Assembly (NCBI GenBank): GCA_030407085.1
Contig: CM059584.1
Span: 141,536,001 to 141,600,000 of the forward strand
Direction of reading: 5' to 3'
DNA from: Trichopria drosophilae
Taxonomy: Eukaryota > Arthropoda > Insecta > Hymenoptera > Diapriidae
Length of the DNA: 64,000 bases
Shown here: piece by piece, positions 51,226 through 62,249 of the stretch
Layout of the letters: every line of letters starts with the position of its first letter
How positions within the stretch are numbered: position 1 is the first letter of the stretch
Position numbers and translations under genes: made by a program
Notes under the pieces: model-generated
What the model was told of the DNA's origin: nothing
Seen by the model: only the letters and a program-made list of their open reading frames with translations
Databases searched by the model: none

Positions 51226-52200
51226 TGCTCGTTCGCCCCCGACGGTATCCCCACCCTTTAGATACGGGCCTGGCGCCGGGTCTCGAAGCGGTGGGCACGG
51301 CGTGGCAGTAGAACGTGGAAGATGGAAGCGCTCTCGCTCGAGCGGTTCAGTCGCCTCTAATCGGCCCTAAAGGACGGTACAGCCTGTTGCTGCTCCGTGT
51401 CCTCCCCTCCGGACGCACCAGTGTGTATATACGTGCCCTGGAATCGCAATTTCCCTCGCAAGTGCTCTACAACACAAAGTTAGCAGCGGAGGAAGATATT
51501 TTCCCCTAAAAAAATTTTACCGGTTCGAAAAGAGAATGATACGCGTCCCGCCGTCGATACCCAGTTCGGCTCGTCGTTCATTCGCGAGGCAATTTTGCCG
51601 CAGGACTCGTTCCTTTTGAACCAACGATCAAACCGAATCCGCGAGTGCATTCGCGGAATTTTAAAAAAAAGAAGATTTTTTTCGTACAGGTGCATCGAAA
51701 AAGAAAAACTGTTTTTTTGTGGCAAAAATTGTGATAAATTTTTTTTTACAAGTAGTGCTACGCAGAGTATGGAATTGGATTATTGGAACAGAGGAAGGTT
51801 CGTTGATTTTCTTCGCAAATTATGTACAAGTAGAATCATTTTTCTTTTTTTTTTTGACGTCCAACCGGCGGATTCTATCGATCGGCCGCGAGCCAACGCG
51901 AAGATGTCATCCGAACTATCGCGCCGGCACGTGTCGGCATTGCGCGGGAGAAACCCCTACGCACTTTTTTTTTGTTAAGGGTTCGCTTTTCTTTTGTTCG
52001 GAAAGTTTTTCGAAATTGCGCGACGACGCCGCGAAACCCGCGACCGGTTTCCGCGTCTTCGAATTTGAATTTTCTCTTACCAACTGTCAGATCCGCAGCG
52101 GTAGAATTTCAAAAGTGTTGCTGGTTTTTGCATAACTGTCAGATGTCGGGTTACCGGGAATCCGAAATTTGAATTACGAACTTCGTTGAGACGGAATTCG

Positions 52201-53397
52201 AAAAAGACGCGCCCGGCTTTCCCTCCCCACAGTTTCGGCTCTTGGTCGAGATTGAACCGCGTCGAGTTTTTGAAAAAAAATTCGCATGCAAAGTTTCTTA
52301 TATTTCAGGAAATTTTCCATTTTAAAAATGGCAGAATCGTATTACTTTTATGCTTTGTAGGAAAAGACACTTTATCAAAAATGTCAAAAACTTGCGAAAT
52401 GTACGATTAAATTCGTATTTATTGTGAAACAAATTTTTCAAAAATTTTGTCGCAAAATATTTTCGAATGTCATTGACATTTGAAAGTGGGGTTATACAAA
52501 TCTTCGCAATTATCGATTTTATATGAAATAAAAAAAATAAAAAACTTAAATTAAAAATAAAAACTTTGAAAAATGTAACCAATTGTTTTATAATTCCTAC
52601 CTTTTTCCTTTAGATAAATTAACAATTCCTACAAAAAAAAACGTATGGAATTATTTAGTGTTTTTTTTTTAATTTTAATTTTTTTATTTAAAAAAAAAGT
52701 TTATTAATCGGATCGATATAATTGTCCTTCATTTCCGACTTAATAAATATCGCGACTGTCAGGTTAATTTACCGAATCTCGGACGTTATCGCTTCTTTAA
52801 ACCATTATTGTGTCACTTCGGCGAATCGACGCGTTCCGAGAAAAAAAATCCATATCCTCTTCTCGTCTTGAAAAAACTAAATCAAGTGGAAGATTCGTCT
52901 TGAAATCTCGTGTTCCTTGTGGAATCCGCTTTGTCGGCGCCGCGAGAATCTTCGAGTTTCACTTTCGTTTTCATTCTTCGAATCGATCCTTCGCCTATTC
53001 CACACATTTTCGACTATTATTCGCATGCGTTCATCCAATTAAAGTTTCGGCCGAAAGCGAATTTAAATAAAACTTCAAAAATGTAAAAAAGTGCAAAATT
53101 TACGGATTTTGAAAAAAGTTTTAAAAAAAACTGACATTATCTACTGTCATTATTTTCAACTAAATTTTGGGTCAAAAAATTCTTAGAAACTAAGGAATTT
53201 ATTTTGTCTAATTTTTTTAAATTTAATAACAAAATAGTCTTAGTAAAATAAAGATAATCGATAAAGTATAAACATTTTTTAAATAAAATGTCACGAAAAA
53301 AAACATTCATTCAAATGTGTCAAAGTTTGACTTTGAATTTAATGAATTATAAATTCCGAGAAACTTGCAAATAAATCGAAAATGTCAATTAAAACAT
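52201..53397. other. Mixed-composition sequence, probable Myc upstream intron
   Basis: AT-rich stretches alternate with a CpG-richer patch at 52,740-53,050 containing an 86-codon frame (52810-53070) with no domain. It probably lies within the first Myc intron if the promoter is at 51.3 kb. Confidence 0.4.
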
Positions 53398-53990
53398 GTC
53401 TAATATTTTTCTTAGAATATCGTCGAATTCAGATACCGCGAATACTTTACAAAATCCGTCGCGATGCTACGAATTAATTTAAAATAGAACAAGAATTTTG
53501 CATAATTCTTAGAACGAAATACACGTATTGTAATTAAAATATATCGAATATTTTTCTTAGAATATCATCGTAGGCAGAGATGGCGAATAAGTGACAAATC
53601 CCTAGCGATTTTACGAATTATTTAATACTATAACGAGAATAATGCCGACGCTTAATTCTTAGAACGAAGTACACATTTGAATTCAAACCTGTCTAATATT
53701 TTTCTAAGAATATCATCGAATTCAAATACGTCGAATACTTGCCAAATCCGTCGCTATTCTACGAATCAATTAAAACTGTAACAAGAATATTGGCGATTCT
53801 TAATTCTGAGAACGAAGTACACATTTTAATTCAAATATGTCTAATATTTTTCTAAGGAAATTATCGAATTCAAAAACGATTACTTGTCAAATGCGATTTT
53901 TCGAATTAATTAAAAAATAATAATTATTTTGCGTACTACTAAATACATAAATGTAAATTAAAATATGTCTAACATTTTTTTAATTTCTGC
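53398..53990 (+). repeat. Degenerate tandem repeat, unit about 145-148 bp
   Basis: The block 'tctaatatttttctaagaat' recurs at 53400, 53545, 53693, 53841 and 53969, spaced 145, 148, 148 and 128 bp. Each unit also carries 'tacgaattaatt' and, except in the last copy, 'attcttagaacgaa'. Copies are diverged but ordered, so this is an old minisatellite between the presumed promoter and the coding exon of Myc. Confidence 0.65.
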
Positions 53991-56014
53991 AATTTAGGAA
54001 TTAATTAGTGCTAAGAAAAAGTGTCGGACCAATGTCGTGAACAAATGTCGAAAAGTTTCACGAAAAATTATAAAAAGCGATTAAATAACTCGGAAGCCGA
54101 CGATTATTTGTAATATTAAGAATCGCGGATCGATTCGGAAAGGGCAAGGTCACTATGATAAACAAGAGTTTTCGATGTTTACCTCTGTCGATGTATTTTC
54201 ATTCGGTTTTCGCAGTAACGAGAATAAATAACAACTTTTTTTTCTCGTCATTCCGGCCAAACGTCAAACGTTCAAAATCGTTATCCCATTTTCTGGTGTT
54301 TTGACGTATTTGAAATGATTTTTTTTTTTTTTAAATTTGAAAGGGTTTTTCGACGAAATGACAGTTTTGCTATGTTTTACGAGCGTTGTTCGGTCAATTA
54401 CACATTTCGGCGATTAGTCTCGGCAGTACTCTAATTAAGTCTACGGGAGTCGAAGACTAATTAGCTTTAATGCTACTTGAGTCAATTGCTTTTTAATTAC
54501 GTGTGCAGTTAGCTGCTCGAACAAATCAATTTTACTTTTTCTTCTCGGTTACGTCTTTATTTTACTCGTCGCGGCCTTTTTTCGACCCTTTGTGTCATTG
54601 ACACGTGCCGGTAAATGTTAGTTTAGTCTAGTCAAACATTGACTTTTTTGGTTTCTGTTTGAAAATAGAATTCGATTTTTGTTTTCAATGCTGTTTGAGA
54701 ACATCTTTGAAAAATTGTTTCGGAAATTATTATTTCTAAACGTCAAGAACTTTAATATTGTTTTGACATTCAATTCGTATTCAAACTAACAATAATAATA
54801 AAGGTGTATTTATCTGTTTCTCGCCTAGAAAGTTTGGATTTAATATTTCTTTGGTAAATTCTTCGGTCGCGTATCCGTTTTTTTTTCGTTTATTTCCTCA
54901 TTTTCTCTCGTGTTCCTTTATGTTCTTTCTGGGGAGTTTTTTGGTTGTTTCGCGCGCGGGCCAATTGCCACTGTCTTTTGTGCCACTGGGCAAGGAAGGG
55001 AAAAGAAAGAAGGCCCTTGGTTTCATTCGTCATTGTTTTTTCTCCTTCTCTCTTCCTTGGGCTCTCTTTTTCGGTGCCGTCGGAGCGTGTTTTTACGGGC
55101 CAGCGAGTCACAATGTCGCCTAGGATCTGCCCTTAAAACGAGTCCCTCCAACTTTAGCGTCAAACCGTCGAAATCTTGAAAAAAAATGATTTTGAAAATT
55201 TTTCGTTTTTACGTAACTGCCCGGCGTTATCTCGACTGTGCACGCGTTCAATTCCCGCTATCGTCGACGTGTAAACGCATATCTGACAGCGGATTATATT
55301 CATTCATTGTGTAATATTACGACACGAATCGAGGCGCTAAATATAGAGAAATAAAATCGGAAACACGAACGCCACGTGCGACGCGGTGTGAACTTTCAAG
55401 CGTCGAAATGTCAATCGTTTTTGCATAAAGCATTACGACATTCGATAGCGATGATACGAGAAGGTATCGAAACGTGCCGACATTGTTTAAACAATAATAT
55501 TTTGTAGCGATGGTAATCGACGAAGGTCGGCGATGTTTGCTAGACTAGTTTAATTTGTTTATTTATTTCCATCGTAATCGAACAGAAACGTGATTATTGT
55601 CTACGATTTTGTCCATTAAAGGGGTTTCGTTGACATAAATATTTTAGACGCTGGAATTGAAAAATTTGTAATTAATCGTTTCGAATGATTTATAAAGAAA
55701 GCGCAAATATCGAGGAATTTGCGATGCAATGAGTTTATTATTCGTTAGGAATCTCGCGGATAGTTACGCAACTCCTGACATTTATGATAAGAATTCCTTA
55801 ACATAAATTATGATGATCGGTTAGTATTAAAAGTATCGAACTTGCTAACGTTAGATAATAACCGAATAAATGAACGGTTATTAAGAAGTTATAAGTCATT
55901 TTTGTCGTTGCAAAACGCTCGTAATTTTAGGATTCATATATTTAAGATGAATCTATAATATTATGAAAATTCTAATGACACATATAACTGAAGTGAGCCC
56001 TCTTTATGGTCCAG
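53991..56014. other. Probable Myc intron 1 sequence
   Basis: No coding exon is seen. The overlapping frames at 54851-55179 come from a pyrimidine-rich, less AT-biased patch. CACGTG E-boxes occur at 54602-54607 and 55373-55378. The region ends in a pyrimidine-containing tract and CAG at 56012-56014. Confidence 0.4.
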
Positions 56015-56015
56015 G

Positions 56016-56856
56016 ATGCCTTCACCAATGTGGACTTTTGGAGCTGGAACGTTGGAAGAACCTCTGGATACCATGACCGCGGTCTCCGAGGACATTTGGA
56101 AAAAATTCGATCTGGCCATACCGCTGGACAAGTACTCTTATCATCCCGGCACCGATTTATTCGATGATATTTCGTCGGCGGAGAATTACGAGAAAGGTTC
56201 GAGCTGTCAACATTCGCGGGAAATCCGCCATCATGACTGTATGTGGGCAGGACTCTGCATAAGCAAAGAACACAGTCGGACGCACCCAACGAAACGGGAT
56301 AACACGATGAACAGGAAAGTTCCGGCTGGTCGAAGCCTCCTGATCCCAAAAACCACAAATGTACAAAGTCAACAAAACCAACAACCACCAGTCCAGCAGC
56401 AACAGCAGCACCAGCAGCACCAACAACCGATCACGAATCAACATCACAGTCAGCGTCCTCAACATCAAGCTTGTCATATGAAGAACCTCGAAAGTGATGG
56501 AGACTCTACGAGGCCGGAAACGCCCCAGAGCAGCGATTCCGATTCCGAATCGGACGATGATCAAAGTGTGCCCTACTTCAAGCACGAAGCTATCAACATC
56601 ACGGAGAAGTTGTCCGAATGCATGTCCTTGAAAGCGAGCACTGCGATGCCGGTAAGCGAAGTAACCGGCCAGCTCGTTAGGACGCCGCTGGAGAGGAGAA
56701 AAACCACCGAGGACAACCTTTACCAGAACCGGAATCAGGTCGCCGTCAAGCAGACGGAAATTAGAAACACATTGAGCGATCACTGCTATCATCTCAATCA
56801 ACAACCGATCGGCAAGAACCTCGACCATCTCGGAGTCCAGACACCGTCCGATTCCG
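56016..56856 (+). CDS. Myc: Myc transcription factor, N-terminal coding exon (partial gene)
   Basis: This exon encodes about 280 residues of the insect Myc orthologue (diminutive in Drosophila), which heterodimerises with Max at E-boxes to drive growth genes. Myc box 1 is at residues 25-39 (EDIWKKFDLAIPL) and Myc box 2 at 72-87 (HHDCMWAGLCISKEH), the latter being the TRRAP/acetyltransferase recruiting motif. A glutamine/histidine-rich tract spans about 118-150 and an acidic serine cluster 171-183. A probable acceptor AG lies at 56013-56014, two bases before the ATG, and the frame is closed by a TGA at 55989, so ATG 56016 is the first usable start; Met5 is an alternative. The exon ends TPSDS plus one base at a strong GTGAGT donor (phase 1), just where the acidic EEEIDVV-like segment is expected. 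The bHLH-zipper exon is missing from the window. The vertebrate TPPLSP phosphodegron after Myc box 1 is absent. Confidence 0.9.
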
Positions 56857-59800
56857 GTGAGTCGGTTGATTCAGGTATTTATCTGACGGGATTTCCCGAT
56901 GACTCACTAATTAATAGAATCCTCCCCCGACCTTTTCATATAGACCCTCTTTTGTCTAGTAGGTCCTTGTCGAAGGATGTAATATTAATTGTAGCCCTAG
57001 AACATCAAATTCTATTTCGGTCCTAACAATCGAGTGTATATTACCGATCCAGTAGTCTGAGCTAGAGTAATTGAACATTTTATATGAAATATTCTATGTA
57101 ATTGGTTATTTTTCCACGATGATTACTGGGGCCAGGAGTCTAACTGGGGGTCCTTTTATGACTCGACTTGTTTAACTGAAGTGCAATCGGTAAATTCGGG
57201 CGCCCGCATGCTGGCGCTAATCTTGTGGCTTCCTGGCGGTTTTTATCTGCTTTTTTTCCACGACCGGTAAATAGATAGGCTCGTGTGAATCCAAACGAGT
57301 CCCATTCTGGTATTAACAGTCATTATTAATGCAAGCGTACACGCGCGAAACATGAATAATCGAGCAGTTCGCTATCTACCAAGACGAGTTGTTTGCACGT
57401 AGCAGAGGCGGGAAGCCAACGAGCCATGCGATGCATTTTAGAAGGCGGACTTTCCCGATGATATCGCGCCGTTTTCCGCGAACTTACACGAGTTACGTCA
57501 CGTCAGGGATTAATAATCCGCGTATACAATGTTTGAGGATCGGTAATCTGTAATTTTTCTCAAACGATTATTAAAGTCGAGGTCGGGATGCGCGGATAAT
57601 TTAATGCTCGTTTGCGACGTTGCGAATTACGATGTATCCCTGAAAATCACTTTGATTACACGAAACGTAAAGTGTGCCAACATTGGTGTTGTAAGCTCAT
57701 TCTCATTCGTTTAGGGTCAATGTCTTTCGGGTGGTTCAGAAATTTTGCAGACTATCAAACTATACGACGTCGACTGTCGGATGTTCAGAAAAATGTGTCG
57801 TCGGGTTGCGCCACATTGTGTCATCGTGTCTGCATACCGAACAATAACGTCGTCACACTGTGTAGATTCCAGCGTCAGATTGCACTTTCCTGTGACTGGT
57901 ATATCTTGAATCTGCGCGAAATATCGACGTTTCAAAATATTATCATCAGAATTTTCATACTTTTCCTGTTTTATTCGGATACCGGGGATGAAGGACCAGT
58001 CGATGATTATCTTGGTCCCAAAATTACCATAAAACGGGGATAACTATCAGTCTGTTTCCGGGTATGGAATCTGTGGGTACCAGCCGCGACGGCGGATTTT
58101 TTGTTTGGCCCGTTGCCCTGTAATCTTCAATTCGCCAGACAATTTCGGGGAAGATGACTAACGGCAGGAAACGAGAGAGAGCTGGACCCTTTCGTGATTG
58201 ACAATAACTCCATCTAAAGATCCGACGATTGGTACTTTTGTCGGAGGTCAGACGCGATTCAGACGTCACGATGGAAGGGGAGGTCTGGCGTTCGTATTGG
58301 AATAGATGTAACGTTAGTAGTTGTAGTAGTGACAGATCAGCCACGAAGGAATACCCGTTCCATCGAATGAATGGGACGTACGTGTAGTACCGATCTAATT
58401 GCCTCGACGGTTCGATAATCGGCGCTCTCCTTTCGTGTGGGTGGATTCAGTCACTTCTCACCTACGCGCCGGCGGCTTTCTACTTCCTTTTGTCTCGTCG
58501 CTGTTGTTGGCGGGAAGCGAGTAATGACAGCGCAAAAAATGCACTCATCACGCAAGGTTGCGTCGACTTGAATTTAACATTAGACCTATTTATAGATTCT
58601 GTCTATTTTGGTCAAAATTATTTTTAACTCGATTATTTGCAATTGATTTTACAACTGATGAAAACAAAACAATTATGACAATAATGATGCGGAGACCAAA
58701 CATTTTCATCACTTGTTGGTCCATATTATCAATAATTACAAATGGCGCGTGAAATACGACGTGAAACAATCGGCCACCATCGACGTTGTGATATCAATGC
58801 GCATGCGCGTGGTATCAGCTAAGGAAAGCTCGCGATCTCGAAGGTTACACGGAGAACTCGTGACGTCATCGGTAGCCGGCCGGCTTGTGGCCAGGCGTGG
58901 GACTTGGCCGCGCGCTGTTTAAATGGTCGCCGGAATGCGGTTAGCCCTTTTTGCCGTAAGCGAGCTAACCGTCCGATGACGGGCATCCAAGACAGGGCCG
59001 TGACGTGTCCGGTCAAGAGCCCGGGAAATCCGCAACGTTTGGTTTTATTTCTTTCGGTTTCCCTTATTTTGCAACGTTGATATGTTTGCAAAAAATACTG
59101 TTCTCCAGTATTACGCAACTCTTAAAGAAGTCCTCTGCCTGAGCTCTTTCCGAAGATAAGAGGTCGCGATTGTGATTGACAGCTTCGAACACTGTTTTGA
59201 GATCCAGGAGAGCTAGATCGTGCTCAAATGCAAATATGAAGTCGAGTTGATGAATATCGTAACTACACCTGAAACGATTCGAGCGCGAATTTATGGACAG
59301 GTGTATCGAGCACAAGGAGAAACTTGTCGAAGATATTCGCGTTCGCGGTGTCACAGCTTTGCAAGTTTGTATCGCGTCAAAAAAATGCCTTTATCGCTCG
59401 GCAGCAGAGAGCTCGTTTCGTGGGCGAGGACGATCGCCAGCGATCGAGAAGCCAGTTTATTGAAAACGACCTCGTTACCACTGACCGACGATATCGCGGT
59501 TCTCCATACCGTCGTCTTTTTGTTTTTGTTTTTTACAGTACCGGTCGCGACTAGCGAGCGCCAGATAATTGCGCGAAGATATCCTTAAGTTTTACTTATG
59601 GTACGTTTTAGCGACATAAAACGCCTTTATTGATCATGTCGTAAATGAAATGGAGGCATCAGGTAAGCGATTGTTATGACAGCACGTTAAATTTGGGTTA
59701 TGGGCACTGTAAATGTCGGTGACGACATCCGATATGCTTGTGACTGCCAACATAGCCAACAAGCGATTTAGCGATTGTATCATGACACCCATCGATATTT

Positions 59801-61981
59801 TTGGTATAAATTTAACTTGAACGTCACTGCAAAGTCTCGACTTATTTTTGCGATATTCGCACCGTACCACACCTTCCTTCGTTAACAATTCCGCTCCTCA
59901 TGAAAATTCCACTCGGCGGATTCCGGGAAGAATGCAACGACGTAAGTCCGTTTGGCATGTACATGCGTCGTTAATAGATGCGCGTCGTTGCGTACGTTTC
60001 TGGAATCGGGTAGAAGGGAGCACGTGACCGCGCGTCCTAAAACGAGTCGTTTGAAAAAGACCCCTGACTTTCATCATCCTCTGACCACCAAATACACGAT
60101 CATTAATTGGAATGGAATAAATTTATCACATTGTCGATCCATCTTTAGGCTGCCTCCTCATAAGTTTTAAGCCCTTGGAACTACATTTCACAGTCGAAAA
60201 TTTTTGCTTGTAGTAGTGCAACGCTGCATTCATAGGACGTAAGAGAATTTCCCACGGTCCCATGTTTTTCAATGTGAATTGCGATAAGAAACGTTTCATC
60301 CCTACGCCTAGGTGACAACCCTATTCGCGCAATATATCATAGGGTCTACATCACCTGCGCCGTTCTTAATCACGACACATTTCACATTCCTCATCTCACC
60401 CTGACTGTGACTATAGGAATCCATTCACTCCAGTAGTATTATGTTTCTGGAGCGACTGTTTCAGGTATTTTTTTTTATTATCGGGGGTACATTAACGGGG
60501 ACTCGCGTATGCGTGAGTACGAGTCGAGATAAGGTTACATCACTGACAGAGTGATAAGAGAAACCTCATCATCAGGACCGAAAGGCTCCCGTCAATTTGG
60601 TCGGAAGTCGTTATCGTTACCCGTTATGCTATACACGTTTGCGTGTATGTGTGTGTGTGACCCGCTCGTGTTTCCTCGTCCCATACTTCGTGAAAGGCCG
60701 CGTTTGAACGTGGTTAGACTCTTTCTGGTTACGAACTATCCCTCCTTCTTCTGCAATCGTTCTCTGCACGTTTCGAAATCGCATCTTCGACGATGACGCA
60801 ACAACGTTCATTCAGTAAACTCGGTAGAAATTCGCGGCCATTAACGAATATGAAACAAGCTTGTCTTATTTCCGGCATCTTTTTGTTAAAGGATACATAT
60901 TTGGAGATTCCAGTGACACATTTCAACGGTTTTTCCCTGAGTAGTGACAATAAAGATTGTACGACAATAGGAGAAAAATCGCACATTCTTGGGTTTATGT
61001 ATATTGGGTTAGAGGGACGTCTAGATAGCAATCGACGGGCCAAATTTGCCGAAACAGCGGTCACGCAAAACCTCGTGCGGGAATGTTGCCGGCTTCGATT
61101 GATCGTGGTCAAATCTTAGTTCGATCCTTCTCTCCGCTTCGTTCGTCCGTTAAAAAATCTCGAGTGTGGTCCATCATCGCATTCTCTCTTTCCTGTATAT
61201 CGATCTATCTCGTATTTTCTCTTTTTGTTCCAAACATTTCTCTCTTTGTCTCTTATCCTACTCCCGTTTCGCGTTCTTTTTCTCTCTGGTCTCCTCCTAC
61301 CTTTTCTACGGACCCCTGTGCCCTTAATGAGTTCTCTATAAGTCTGCCAAAAACCAGGTCCTACGTGTATGAAAGAGAAAACGAGGAACGCGGTGATGAT
61401 GGTGAACTATCTTAGGAGGCCAGTAGAAAATGTCGCAGCAAAACGAAAATCGCGCGCATAAGATCTTAATTGAATTTCACCGCAATCGTGTTTTACGTAT
61501 AGACGCGAGTGGGGGATGTCGTTCTCGAACCCTGGGGGAAGCAGAAATAGTAGTCCGACATGGTAGAATGCGGAATTGCTTATTTTAATTACGATTTAAC
61601 AACGCAAGAGTGGCGAAACGAGTGCAACGCCGACGGACACCGGCCGTACCATTTTCGGCCGAGGCGAAATTGTACAATAAAAGTTTTAGAGGGCCGACAC
61701 GCTAAAATACATAATGCAAGGATGAAGCTTAGAGATAGGGAGCCATACGAAATACGGGGAGTAAAAATTCACACGAGTGGAAAAAATGAATAAAGGAGGC
61801 GCAGAATAGAAAAGGATATTTTGTCTTGGTCCCTCTTATTCTTTGGAGCCCCCCTTCCTTGGTCCCATTGCCACCTCAATGGCGCCCTTATCCCACCTGC
61901 CTCTGCAGCAGCCTCTTTTCAATTCTTATTACATTTCTCATCCGTTGGCTTGCTGTGCCCCGACTCGAATGGAGCGTTCAC

Positions 61982-61997
61982 GGGGGGGGGGGGGGGG
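61982..61997 (+). repeat. G16 homopolymer
   Basis: Sixteen consecutive G lie in the Myc intron. The exact length may be a sequencing estimate. Confidence 0.8.
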
Positions 61998-62218
61998 CAA
62001 GCCTGACCAACTGGCATTTTCCGTGAGTCAGAGCGCGTCTTTGATATAAACCTGCATTTTTTGACGATTTCTAATCCACCAGATGCAGAATATTCGAAAT
62101 GGTGAATTTCGAGCAAAGTCAGAGCAATTTCAGAGTCATTAAGGGTTACAAATGTCAGCTATCGCGGAAATAGTCTGACCTATCTCTGCGAATAGCTAAG
62201 GCAAGTCTCGCCGACGTA

Positions 62219-62246
<28 letters not shown>
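62219..62246 (+). repeat. GAC/CGA trinucleotide microsatellite
   Basis: About nine uninterrupted GAC units lie in the Myc intron, with no open frame that would make them coding. Confidence 0.85.

Positions 62247-62249
<3 letters not shown>

Larger units (their letters stand above)
51100..52200 (+). promoter_or_regulatory. Myc: Probable Myc promoter and 5' untranslated exon region
   Basis: Composition changes abruptly here from an AT-rich array to a CpG-rich segment about 1.1 kb long, 4-5 kb upstream of the Myc coding exon. It contains a GA tract, a CGG tract and an insect initiator match (TCAGTC at 51347-51352). Two exact AACTGTCAGAT words lie at 52082-52092 and 52134-52144. The frames over it on both strands (up to 138 codons) are chance frames of GC-rich DNA and match nothing. 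The Myc coding exon appears to begin right after an acceptor AG, which implies an upstream noncoding exon, and this island is the best place for it. No donor is strong enough to name, so the assignment is inference. Confidence 0.45.

Noticed and set aside
51595..52135. Overlapping frames of 127 and 138 codons in the GC-rich island
   Set aside because: They overlap in different frames, are rich in Arg, Ser and Phe as the composition predicts, and match nothing. Untranslated promoter DNA explains them better.
56157..56828. 223-codon minus-strand frame opposite the Myc exon
   Set aside because: It is a shadow of the Myc coding strand; the plus strand carries Myc boxes 1 and 2.
57612..58043. 143-codon plus-strand frame in the Myc intron
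   Set aside because: It contains no bHLH-zipper motif (no HNxxERxRR-like basic region) and no other domain. It is a chance frame in GC-rich DNA.
61560..61793. 77-codon frame in the Myc intron
   Set aside because: It has ordinary composition but no recognisable domain and no splice sites that would join it to the Myc exon in frame.
62219..62246. GAC repeat as a coding poly-Asp tract
   Set aside because: No sizeable open frame runs through it; it is a plain intronic microsatellite.
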